Shown here piece after piece: positions 12,751 to 24,557 of a DNA stretch of 64,000 nt (position 1 is its first letter; each line of letters opens with the position of its first letter). The stretch covers positions 124,001-188,000 of the forward strand of contig PTFA01000415.1 of the NCBI GenBank assembly GCA_003342895.1. Reading direction: 5' to 3'. The notes below the pieces were generated by a model. It ran no database searches. It was not told the DNA's origin and was given only the letters and a program-made list of their open reading frames with translations. The translations under genes and the position numbers were made by a program. Origin of the DNA: Casuarius casuarius (taxonomy: Eukaryota; Chordata; Aves; Casuariiformes; Casuariidae).

Positions 12751-15150
12751 AACAACAAGTACCAGTGTTTGGGGAGCTGTGAAAATGCAGTGACTGTATA
12801 TGATTGTAAACCTGCAACAAAGTCTTACAGGACAAGAGTTCTGGTTAATGTGGCCCTGTGCAGGGGCACAGCCTCCAGCTGGTAGGGCTCTGCAGCAAAG
12901 GGGTCACTGCAGGCGCCGTGTGTACTGTAAGTTCCCTGCAGCTGCAGCAAGTGTTTGGATGTTGCTATGCAGTTCTTCCAGCATGAGTCAGGCGCAGGTT
13001 GCAGCTGCAAGGCTGATGCCTATGATTCACTGATTTTTACATGCTTCACAGAGAATGCTGTATAGTCATTTTTGTAACTGCTTACATGTGCATCTTCCTT
13101 GCGGGGGGCAGGTGCCTGACAGAGCAGGCAAATTCAAAATATTTCCTTCACACAGCTGAGTATTTAGTTTTTTGGCTGTGAATCAGAGCATGTAAGAATG
13201 AGTTTTCGGATGTATTTTTTCTAGGTCTGATTGCGAGCTCATATTTTTAACTACTTCTTTTTTCATCAGTATTTAATTCCTATTTTTCCTTTTATAACCC
13301 ATGACTCTTATCTCCTGCTTGATTTTATGTCCCATAATACACACAATTTTATTATTTTCAATATGCAGACAGGCTTTTTAATTTCACTACTAGTCCAAAT
13401 CTGCAATTATGTGAGCCATATGTTCAATAAAGTAGCTTCAGAATACAACAGATCGAGCAATCAGCATCCTGAACTGACAGTCAGCTTACGCAGTTGTTGT
13501 TGCTTCCTCTCCGTTCCTATTTGAATGCGCTGAAGGCCAGGGAGCCTGTTGGTACCTGATAAACTGCTCATCACAATTCCAAAACTTCCATCTCTTTAGC
13601 TGGTGCAGCTGGACACTAAGCCAATACGCATTTATCATTTGAAGCCGGTTATATGTACATGATCAACTACGGTGAAGTGTGTGTTGGTGAAGTCTAACTC
13701 TGTGCATTGGAAATCCGTTTCTAAAGTAGAAGAATTTCTAGCACTTTTAAATATTCTTCTGCGTTCTTCAATGTTTAGAAGCAACTGAAATGAATAAACC
13801 TTTGTTTCCACACCTAAATAGGAATAGCAATGAGCCAGAGGCCTGTATATGTGAACTCTGTTAAAAAACATATATATATATAAAATAATTAAATAAGATA
13901 TTTACCTTCTGTGAAGGTTGCTGGTAATTTGGCATTTGTTTTGCATTAGCTATATGAACGCAAAGCTCCAACCAAGATGTGGTCCCAGCCTCTCAGGTTC
14001 CGCAAAAGCTCACAATAAAAATAACATGTCCTGTTCTCTGTGGCTAAAAATTCAAGTACATGAGATAGTAGCTGATGGGAGGGGAAAATAAATTAGAAAA
14101 GAAATACACATAAGGGTAGCTAAGACCAGTTAGAGTCCAAGGCTGTGACTCCCGATCAGGTGTCTGCTCATTAGTGCGTGCTTTCTCTCTCATGAAATTG
14201 CTTAGCTTTTTCTAGCCTTTTCTAACATCAGTACGGTGATGCTGAGCTGTGGCCCGCTCATCTGTCTCTGGTGAGTAGTCTTATTGCTCCACGTGGAGCA
14301 GCGTGGTTCCTCAGGTTTGAAACACCCATTTGGAGTACCTTGATGTTTCTGATTTTCAGGGGCACATGACAGTGGCTCAAACTGGCTTGTACGAATTAGG
14401 CAGAGAGGGTTTGGCTGCTGCTTCTACTTAAATGCTCTATGTATTTTGCTGCAGAAGTGTTTCTGAGCCGTAATGATTTTTGAGGTTTCATATTTCATGT
14501 ACCAATTTGAAAAACTTTCAATATCGTGTAAAATACAGACTCATTCCTGCTCCTCTTTATGTCCACATTAAATTTCCCTGGCAGACAGGACTGAGTACTT
14601 CTGTAGGTGTCTTCTGCTGTGGTTATTTCAAAGGTAATCCAGGTGAATGTGGATCACTCCATACTCTTACAAGTACGGAGTGAAATTTGATGTTAAAATA
14701 AGTTTTAAAATGCTGTTCAGGATGCAGCAATAGACACTGAGCATTCACTGGAGAAGAGTTATTTGATCCTTGTATACCTAATTTTAACTTAATTAGTAGT
14801 TTCCCTTGGGTAAAGGCTGATTCCTTAGCATAGGTTCTATAAATCCCCACTTTTATATTGTGTAATTTTCTACTGTTCTTGTCAAACTTGCTCTGACATG
14901 CTCTTACTACTGAGGTAATGGCCAGAGATGCACATTTCTCAGACAGAAAAAGCAGAGAAACTCTTGTGGTGTGCTGAGCAGTTTGGCATATTTATTGCCC
15001 GCTACACAGCTTTGGTTAAATATTTTACTGATTACCTAGCTGTGGAATAATACCTCTCTTTCTAAAATGCAACTGTGTCACCAAAAATCTGAGTGCCTCG
15101 TAAAATAAGGTGGTTCCCATACTAGCACGCTGCATGATGGGGAATATATT

Positions 15151-15165
15151 GGCACCCCCTGCTGC
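15151..15165 (-). promoter_or_regulatory. Candidate CTCF-binding motif
   Basis: On the minus strand the 15-mer GCAGCAGGGGGTGCC matches the CTCF core CCACCAGGGGGCGCC at 12 of 15 positions, including the central AGGGGG and the final GCC. CTCF is a zinc-finger insulator and loop-anchor protein conserved in birds. Occupancy cannot be judged from sequence. It stands alone in otherwise unremarkable DNA. Confidence 0.35.
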
Positions 15166-17386
15166 TGGAGGCACCAGACACGTAGCCCAATGGAGCAGAA
15201 CTTAGCCATGGTTTAGAGGTGCTCGCTGTGCTTTGCAGTTCTCAAAGGGACAGCATGGAAGCGAATGAAGGATACGATGCCTTTATTTGACACTGCAGAA
15301 AGTGACTCTCCTCTAGGGAGAGAGACCAGAAGTCCCTGTCTGTCACCCTATCTTATGTTATTTCCTTGGAGAATTTTACTGAATGATAATAACATAAAAA
15401 CAACAAGAAAAGGGTATCGTTAATTCCCTCTTCCCATCCCAGAGCAGCAGTGAATGCACTCATTTTGCAGAAGCCAAGCTGAGTTTCTATAGGATAAAGT
15501 TAAATAAAATGAAAGAAAAGGCCTACATCTTTGTATTTTATAGTCATTACATGTGCTTAAAGGATACAGGCAATACTACTATCCTCATTTTATTGCACAT
15601 ATGCATTTCTTTTCCATTGGAGTAGTTGACTAAAAAAGTATCCCTTTCCAGATTCTGCATATTCTCAATTTGCTGGCTCTGCTTCTCTAAGTTAGGCTTG
15701 CTCTTCTATCCTTCAACTTGTCTCATGTCTGCCTTGTAAGCTGAGGCATGACTTCACAGGATTGCAGTGGTTTTGAGGAAGGTGACTGCCAATCTTTTTT
15801 CTTCAGTTCATTTTTCATTGTCCCATTCATAACTATTACAGAAAAGCAAAATGTGACTGCACGTTTTCATGCTTCTATGGTAATCCTGAACCAGTCTTCA
15901 CTGTTTTAGTCTTCTGTTTCTCAGTAAAACTTTATGATAGTATTAAAACAGGACAGCAATTAAAGGCCTAACGCTAGGCCCATAACAAAGCCGAATCAAC
16001 CAACCTTCTCTCTAGCAGAGATATGCAGCTTCAGAGGGTAATGCCGATCTTGGCTCTTGTGAGAGGAACTAGGAGCTTCAGCTTTAGAATTTAGTCATGT
16101 ATTCAAATGTAGGTGGGCTGAATGCAGTTTATACTAAGTGAGTATACCTCTACTTTCCCAAAGATCTCCAGGTGCAGAACATGAAGTGAATCAAGCACTT
16201 TTTCTGTATGGGTAATAGATAAAAGATAATAATGATTAACTGCATGTATATTAGAAGCTTTTCGGTAATGTGCCTCTACTTGAGCAATACCATTCAGTCA
16301 TTTGCGATTTCTCTAAAAAATCAGCAAAACTGAAATATTAGGAACTGCTGCTCAATGAAAACATCTAGATAATTGGTAATTTGTTAAATCTCACAGCTTA
16401 ATTTCATAATTGTAATTCTGACAAAAAGGTAAATGTTAAGTAGAAGAATCAGACTTCCAATGATCATCTTTACTCATGAAAGAGAAGTCATTCTTAAGCT
16501 TAAGGGGGCTTCCTTAGTATTCTTATACAGACAAAGAGGCTAAATAAAGGCTATATAAAACATTACAGTGCCCTTTATTTAATAGGGAAATTATGAAATT
16601 CTTGAAGCCTCTTTGGAGCTTTGTTTGCACAGAAAAATCCCAGGAACAGAATTGGGTCCGCTCAGAAGGCAGAATATTCTTGATTTGCTCCCTTGAGTGC
16701 TATGGCTGATAAATGCCATGGAAAGTTTCTGAATGACAGCAAAGAGAAAAAACTGATTGCATGTAGTTTCCAGTTTTATTTTACTTTAATGATGTTTTCC
16801 TTTTCTAACTTTGTTTCCAGTTTTGTAATCAAGAATCCCAACCTTTTTATAATATCAAGCTTGTGCAATGTTAAGAGGCTTGATACAGTTATGTATCTAC
16901 TTCTCTAGAAAAATTCACTAAAGAAACTGGCATTGAAGAAAAATTCTTCAGCAGTGTAAAGCTCACGGCAAGCTTGCAAATCTTAGGTTCTGAAAGGGAG
17001 GGATAGAGAGGGTACTATCGATCTACAGAGATCAGTTCAGAAGCAATAGCATGAAATGTCTGGACACAGAAAGCAGTCCACCCTGTTTTTGTTTATCAGT
17101 TTGTTTATGTCTGATGAGGGTCCAGAGAGAGAGAGTCAGCACAGGATTTGTTTTACTCATTGCGTCACAGCACTGAACAGCAATTGTCTTGGAGGGAATG
17201 TCATGCCCTTGACTTGCATTCTGCACAAATAGGGTATTCAAGGCTGTGTATTCTAGGACCAGTATTTTTTTTCCAATCAAACTGGATAAACAGGATTATA
17301 CCCATCTTTCTTCTGCAAACATAGATAAATTTCTGTCATGTTTCCTTTCTTAGATGGTTATTGCCCAAAACTGATTGTTTATCCTT

Positions 17387-17404
17387 AAAAAAAAAAAAAA
17401 AAAA
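17387..17404 (+). repeat. Poly(A) tract of 18
   Basis: Simple A tract with a purine-rich tail. Comparable tracts occur at 18302-18319 (18 A), 22362-22375 (14 A), 35777-35794 (18 A) and 4013-4025 (13 A); T tracts lie at 6301-6316 and 36033-36047. None carries a recognisable retrocopy or SINE body. Confidence 0.9.
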
Positions 17405-19494
17405 GACGAAAAGAAAGAAAAAATATTCAAAAAAATTCTATGGAGTTCATCAACATGTGCTGGTAAACTAGAAAGGCGGGTAACAAGATTCTTGTAATTC
17501 CTCTGGAATTATCAAGCTTTAAATGATCTATCAAATAATCTCTTTTCAGAAACAGTGTTTTATATATCCATTCAGTATAATTTGTGTCTGTTTTAACCTC
17601 ATTAAAATCCAAGGAGATCTTTTTTTATAGTCAAGGGAATAGCTAATGAAGGACAAAGTAGTGTCTATCATACCAATAATGGAAAGCAAGAGAATTCTGC
17701 AAGTCATTTCTACTGAGTGATCCAATTAGTATGTAGTAAGTCTCAGGGGCTATCATTATTATGAGAAATACATAACATAGGATCAGCTAATTAGGATTTA
17801 CGCAAAAATCCTTCTGACAGAGTAACCTAAGAAAAATTAATTGTAAAAAACCTCTATTTGATATATATTGGCAAATTTGCAAGACTTTTACTTCCTTCAC
17901 TTTATTTTTTTCCACTTTTTTCCTTCCTCAGCAGAACTCAGTCGTCAATTGCCATTTATTCATGCAGCTTCTAGAAGGAGCAGATGACATATTACTGGAG
18001 GCATGTGTTGTATTTTGGGTGGGCATATTTTACTGTTAACTTTAACAAATGTTATCTTCCTTTATTATAAAATTATCTCTCTCATTAGAGGTGTAATATC
18101 ATTACGCTACTTAGAGATCCTGCGTAGATATACTTTTGTATGTGAATTAAAAGCAAATATGTAAAGATGCTGTGCATGATTTGGTTTCATTTTTGCATCT
18201 GATTAGATCATGGAAATTAAACCTCTAAAATACTTACGTAGAAAGCAAAGTATTCATATCTCCTGTATTTGCTTCAAAAGGAACTTAGTATTGATAACAT
18301 TAAAAAAAAAAAAAAAAAAGTTAAGGTTGCTAAGTGAGAACAATGCACTTATCTGCCACATAAGCACTTAAGGGCAGGAGAGTGAAAAGTTAGACATCTT
18401 AAATCCTGCTCTGCCCACATGGTCAACTGTAAGACATTTTTTGTATCAAGTATTTGGATGAATAGTTTTCTAAGTACAATAATCTTAACTTTAACTCACA
18501 TTTTGCAGTCATTATGTACATGATTTTGATACAAATATCTGGTATTTTCTTTTAGACAAGATGATTGAAAATATAACCCAAAAATTAATTAACGTGTATT
18601 TTTTAAAGAATTTATATTTATAGCTATTTTCAGGAAATCTTATATGCAGTAACCAAAGAAAAGCATATTGTTTTATTAATTTGGGGATAAATCATATATA
18701 TGAGAATTTATATTTGAGGCTTATTGCTACATCATTAGTGTGCACTTATATTATTTTTATGTTACTTTTTCAGATGGTTTTTGTACTGTAAGTATAGCCT
18801 GTGACGACTGATGAAAGAACAGCACTTTCTGTTGCTGAATTTTGTTTATACTCTGATGAAATATGCATTATACTGATTGCAGTACTGTGTTCGTTTCTCT
18901 CATGTGGACAGTGAAGGATTTATGATGTCCTTAACTTCTCATCTCCTTACTCTTAAGCATGCAGGTTTTGTAAGTAATGGGTTAGCTAAGAAAACTACTG
19001 TCACTTAGCAACCTTGAATCATTTTTTAAAGGAAGATTGCTTCTTTTTGATTTTCTTTTGATTTTGAAGTGCCATGGTATTTTATTGGATTTTATTGTTT
19101 GGATTTTAGCTCTTTTTTTTTTTGCCTTTGGATTGGTAAAAGAAACGTATTTTGAAACATACAAAATGTATGATAGAATAGATAGAAATATCTGCTGTTA
19201 ATTAAAAAGACATGTAATTACTGGTCAGGATAAAAATATCTGAAATCAACATTTTTAAATTGTTGCAGCAGAAAAAGACAACATAAAAGAATTTCTTTGC
19301 CTATCTATAAGAAATACACAGCCACCTTTTTGCTCATAAATATCATTGTTGGCAAGAGGGGAATATGTTCCCTTTTAGAGTTTTCTTTGGTAAATCAATT
19401 TGTTTTGACACTATGACAAATACTTGCCTTGGTATCATCTTAAGACCATCTAAAGACTGAGCTGGTGTAGAACTTTGTAGCTTTCTGGTTACTT

Positions 19495-19570
19495 ATAGGC
19501 CTAGAGTTTCAAAAGACCTTAGGGAATTAGGCACACAAACCTCCGAATAACAGGGAGTGGAGTCCATCTC
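19495..19570. repeat. Possible old interspersed-repeat remnant
   Basis: The text TTTCAAAAGACCTTAGGG followed by AATTAGGCAC and, about 25 bp on, AACAGGGAGTGGAG looks like a decayed copy of the same TAGGCACC-type ancient repeat as at 57265-57420. The match rests on a few short words only, so this is a weak call. Confidence 0.25.
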
Positions 19571-20530
19571 GCTCTAAGGTTCCTTTGAAAACTTCGGGTT
19601 GAGTAGATAGCAGCACCTTGGGGGTTTTCTAAGCCCTTCGTGTTGGTCTGGCTTTCCCCAGTGATACTTGCCTGTCCCCAGTCTCTCTGCTCTTCACTAT
19701 TCTGTTATAGTTGTCATCAACATGGGTATTAAGTTGCCAGTACTGTGATCCCTAAGCTTTCAGAAATCTGTCATCAGGTTAAATTCAAGTGTGTTAATGC
19801 AACTAATAAAAGCTTCTGCATGAGGCAAGTAGTGCAGGGTTGGTGATAAATGGCAGCAGTTGGTGACACTGAGTTGGGAACCCTTTAAATAAATGAAATA
19901 TTTGGGAGAAGCTAAGGGGAGAAATAAATTGAGTATGGATGCAGTGTGCACCACACTTTTGCAGTTGGTATGACTACGGCTAAATGGCTTTTGCCATTCC
20001 CTTCGTCCCAAGTAGTAAATTAAACTAGCTGCAAAATAATACTCCCTTGTTCTGCTAAAACTTGCAAATGCTGCTTCATACCAGGTGAAATTCTGCATTT
20101 ACAGCATTGTTGCAAAATCATTGTTTCTAAGGATTTGCTATATCAAAATACATGGTATTAACTCTATACTTTTGGTCTCCTTAGATGATTAGTTTGCTGT
20201 GGAAGTACAGGGAGAGGGAATCGCTTCTATCCGTATGAACCTATATGCAGTTCAGTCTAAGCTTGACTCAGTCACCTAGCACAGTATCCACATAATCACA
20301 CCTGTGAGTGAGCATCAGTATCTGGATTTTTGTTTGTGCTTGTTGCTTGGGTATCATAGTTAAATTTAACTTTGGAATTTCTTTATTTTTATATTTTCAG
20401 TATCCAGGATGCACAGTGCTTATTGATCCTAATCCATTACAGGATTAAAGTCTAAATAATCAGAAAGAATATAATTTAGAGATTTTTTTAATGTATTTAA
20501 ATAACACACTAACCCACGCTGCCTTTATAG

Positions 20531-20630
20531 GCACTGTGTTCAGTATTCCAGCTGCCTGGCTAGCTGATGCAGTCATAGGAAGGGACTTAAATCACTGGGA
20601 CTGCTTGTGCTATGTAATGTTGCTTGCCAG
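20531..20630 (+). other. Candidate internal exon, plus strand
   Basis: An ACTAAC branch-like site and the text CACGCTGCCTTTATAG precede 20531. The 3' side is TGCCAG followed by GTAAGAG at 20631, a strong donor. One frame, entering with two bases, is open through the whole 100 bp and gives a hydrophobic, tryptophan-containing peptide. There is no ATG, so a search restricted to ATG-initiated frames would miss it. I recognise no family. The length is not a multiple of three, so skipping it would shift a frame if it were coding. Confidence 0.22.
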
Positions 20631-23600
20631 GTAAGAGGGAGAGTTGCTCTGAGCTCTAGCTGCCAGATCTTCCCGTGTGCAACAAATTGTGCCCATGTCC
20701 TTGCCACAGCACTGCGAGCCTCTCGGTTGCTGTGAGGGTTCATAGTTACACACAGACCAACCCTGAAGACTGGCCTCCAGGTCGCTCAGACTCTCCGGCA
20801 TAAATATAATCGAAAATTCCTTACTGGGGGGACTCATGGTATACTGTCTATGCATCAAGGAAATTTATCCCAACCTTTGCATTTGTTTAGTCAACTACTC
20901 ATAAATCTGGTATTTCCTTTGTACGCTGCCGGCAAACTCCATTAATTCTCCAGGAGAAACTGTCTTACTCTGCTGCTATCTAGGGTGGGGAAAATTAACT
21001 TTTGTCTAGTTGTGAGAAGGAAAATAGGCCTACAGCTATTTTAAAAAGTTTGTGTAGAAGTACTAAGTTAAAATGACTAAATTAGTTCTGGGATATCAAT
21101 AAATTCTAGGCACAGCATTTGCACAACAGAATATAATGTACGTTTTCTATCAAACATTCCAGTGATAACAGAAAAGGAAATAAATGTCAGCCTGGCAGTG
21201 ATTCAGAATAAGCTGTTTACAAGACAATAAGGACACAAGAATGGCTTTAAAGAAGCAGGTTTCTCAGCTTCCTTCTATATTAAATTATTTTCAAGCTAGT
21301 GCCAGAAAAGGTAAAGTTAATAAGTATTGTCACACAAACTGCATTTAATCTTGTCAAACTGCTTAAGTTAGATCATCTTGTAAAACCAACTATTATGTTA
21401 TCGGTTTTGACTACCTACTACAAAACGAATTGTCTTTTAGGTTTGTTAACAGTGTCATTAGAAATTTTTTTCTGTCACTGGCTGGGTTCTGTGTTACCAT
21501 AGATCTCATGCTAATACTGCCCACAGAGAGATGGTGTGGTTAGCACTTTTCTTTCTCTCCCTCTCTACTCCTGTAGTCTAACTGGAAAAATCTCCAGGTC
21601 TTGCACAGTGGCATTTTCCTAATGTCAGAGAAGCACTCTCCAGTTGTACCTGGAAGCAAGGAGCTTATATAAATCACCATTTTCAGCGCTGGGGCATTTT
21701 AGCTCTGTCCCCAAATGCTCATGAGATGCTGCAGTAGGGCGAGGTCCAGCCCAGAGCAGGATCCTATGTTCTCTATTATACAGTCAGTATGAGTTTCAGT
21801 AGTCTTCACTGCATTTCAGGGAGTCTTATCTGATACTGCAATATATAAATTATCTTGCCTCTGATGTAGTCCCGATAGCCTCTCTCTGGACTCCAGAAGA
21901 GCCTTTGTAGCCCACCAATTACCCTAGCAATATCTTGAATGATGCTTTGAGGTAATGTGTTTAATGCGGTAGTTAACCATACAATTGCTAATAAATCTAA
22001 TTATTATTTTATACAAGGATTAATCATTTTTCAAAGTTACCTATATTTGCTGCTTTTTTATAACAACACCTGCCTTCCCTTAAAGAAAAGTTTTACTTAG
22101 TGCTATTTCTGATGCATGTATTTACAGACTCAATTGTAGTGAGTGCTAAGCTATGTTCCCTGGTCCAATAGTGCAATTAATGCACTTGCTTGATTTTAAC
22201 TGTGTAAGTACTTTTGTAGACTTCTGTGGCAATATATAGGTATTTAAAGGATGCAGTTAAGAATAATTGATATAACGTGGTATTGTGATTAACGAAAAGT
22301 CTGAGTCAGATGCTTTTGCCTATTATGAGTCTTTAATATAACAAAAGTTAATTTAACTCTCAAAAAAAAAAAAAACTAGTAGGGGAAGAGATTGACTCCT
22401 AATGCATTTTGACAATATGGTAAAACTGATATTTGGGAACCCAACAAATTAAAAGGCCAGTACAATCTAAAAACGTTTTGTCAGTTAAAGTTTGTTAAGG
22501 CATCAAAACCCCACCTCTGTGCTTGTGGGCTTATGCTGGGTCAGGCGCTGCAGGTCTGTGCTGGAGGTCTGATACGGTGCCCACAGCCGCCTTACTGCTT
22601 TCTTTACTGCAGCCCGCTCCCTGTGCTGGGTGGTGCCTGTCTCTTGCAAAGGAAGGCTCAGAGCTCAATGTGCGTGCTTTCCTTTTGGGCACTCTGCGGC
22701 TGGATCTTTCCAAGCCATTGACTTTGTGTCAGATTCTGTTTTTAGACCTTTGTATCCGCAGCTTTATTTCAGACTTACTTTCTTAAGATCGGTCTCTCCC
22801 ACATTGCGCTACGCTTTTGTATTGGACCTTTGCCAGGTTTTGCTGTGATACAGCATCCAACTTCTGATGTGACAGTGTGGCTTTCTCACCGAGCCTGAAA
22901 TAGGTCCCAAGCCCAGTGTCTATCACTCTCCTACAACTTAGTTCTAATGAACATTATGGTCTTATCCAGCATTTTCTGTGGGTATTGTTTCTCAGCACAA
23001 ACCTCTTAATAGGCCATTTACCCTAGCATTCAGTTCCTTTCCCTCCTGTTAAACGATTAAAAATGTTGAAAGCATTTCTTGAAGTCTGACATTGACGCCC
23101 TCCTTTGGGAAATAATTGGTTGCTGAGAATCATCCATGCATTTGGTTTTGCAGAAGACACGTGAGTCAATGATCATGTTGTCTATGGTCTGAAGAGAGGG
23201 AAAGCATGACAGCTTCAGAGACCCCCAAAAGCCCTATGCCAGAGAAAATTACTATTTTTAAATTGTTGAGTAGTAGGCATAAAACAGAGTTTTTGTTTTG
23301 CTGTCATTACCGTTTATTTGAATGCTTTGCTGAAGCAGCAGTTCGGCGTGTTCGGGAATGCACAGCAGTTGATGCACGGCACTATAATGCAATGGATCTG
23401 TATGCAAAACTTAATTTCTGCCGTCTCATTTATTTAGAAGAGAACTCCTGTATGTTTTGTTTGTGGTATATGCAGGCTGTTTGCATTTACAGAATGCTCT
23501 AAGAATACTTCAGATATTTACTCTCTTGGCACTGCGCTAATCTGTCACTTGGTGTCAGTTGAGGGAGTAATTTTGTGAACTTGTGACAATTTTATCTGTA

Positions 23601-24001
23601 ATACTTCAGTTGGCAGAAAGTCGTGCTGGGCCACATTATGATTCCCTTGCGTGTCACCTTGTCATTTTAGAGCATCACATAATAATGCAGCTCTCCATGT
23701 TCTTTTCCCATGACAGCCAGCTGAAAATCCCTGTCAGCTGAAACAGGACTTTTGCAGTGGAAATGGTCAGCTTAGTAAGCAGAAAGTTTTGAATTTCCTT
23801 TGACAACAATTTTCTGTTTGTTTTAAAGACTATTTTGTAGGTTAACTAACAAGATATCCTGAGTAACACTCACTCGTGAAATGTTTAAGCTATGGTACCA
23901 TATTTTAGAGTAATTCACTAATTTACATATTAGTTTACTAAAATAATCTTGTTCAGCAATAGAGGCTGATCTGGAATGCTAATGAAAAAATGCAGATTCT
24001 C

Positions 24002-24484
24002 TCAACTTTCAAAACATCTCCAACTGTCTGTGTACTTGCATATCTCTGTACAAGCTCTGGAGTCTGTTTCCAGACTCCTCATACGCAAAAGGCAAAGGCA
24101 AAGTGGCTGATCTAAACTTGCCTGGGGAACCACACTGCAGTTGCACATAAGGCCTGCATATCCCCCCGGCCAGCCTGCTGGGGCTTGGCTTTTGGGACCA
24201 TCCGGATGGTACCGCAGCGGGGGAAGCCTCTGGAGTTCAGGGCATTTCAGAGCCTGCTGAAAGGCACACAACTTGCTGGTGCTCACCAAAGCACCTGCGA
24301 GAGGGCTAAGGTAGCCCCAGTGTCTGTCCTGCAAGGGCCACAGTGTTATGTGGTGGAAGGACGGATCGGGTTTCCACACAAACATACAGCTCCGGGAAGT
24401 ATAGGTGATTGCGCTGGTCATGCAGGAGCAGCACATAGTTACTATTCCCACGCTTGCTCCTAGGTATGGATTGGTAGGTACCAA
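24002..24484 (-). other. GC-richer patch holding the longest ATG-initiated frame, no recognised gene
   Basis: The longest ATG-initiated frame of the window (160 codons, minus) lies here because the patch at 24110-24470 is GC-richer, so stop codons are rarer. The translation is rich in cysteine, proline, serine and leucine, with no ordered domain, no signal peptide or membrane pattern and no known family. A plus-strand frame of 92 codons overlaps it. No splice sites clearly bound it. About ten CpGs lie in the patch. I consider it non-coding or an unrecognised mobile-element fragment. Confidence 0.2.
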
Positions 24485-24486
24485 TC
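24469..24486. repeat. Near-perfect palindrome, 8-bp arms
   Basis: GATTGGTA, a two-base centre, then TACCAATC. It lies just outside the GC-richer patch 24110-24470 and only 52 bp before a second palindrome. The arms contain CCAAT on the minus strand reading of the left arm and on the plus strand in the right arm. Confidence 0.8.
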
Positions 24487-24538
24487 ATTACTAATTACCC
24501 AGAGGTACAGAGGAGGCAATGCTGTGATCTTATTAGAG

Positions 24539-24557
24539 TACTGTACAAAGTACAGTA
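24539..24557. repeat. Palindrome, 8-bp arms around AAA
   Basis: TACTGTAC, AAA, GTACAGTA. The arms are exact reverse complements. It could bind a dimeric factor or simply be chance. Confidence 0.8.

Larger units (their letters stand above)
12751..20530. other. Non-coding stretch after CR1
   Basis: The first part (12840-13020) is GC-richer, with several CTGCAG words and an AP-1-type TGAGTCA at about 12984. A possible 39-bp micro-exon lies at 14232-14270 (+), bounded by TTTTCTAACATCAG and CTG/GTGAGT and open in frame, but it is too short to trust. The candidate CTCF site is at 15151, poly(A) tracts are at 17387 and 18302, and a decayed repeat is at 19495. Confidence 0.6.

Noticed and set aside
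11968..12885. Plus-strand frames of 89-117 codons
   Set aside because: They lie antisense in the CR1 LINE and result from its GC-richer sequence.
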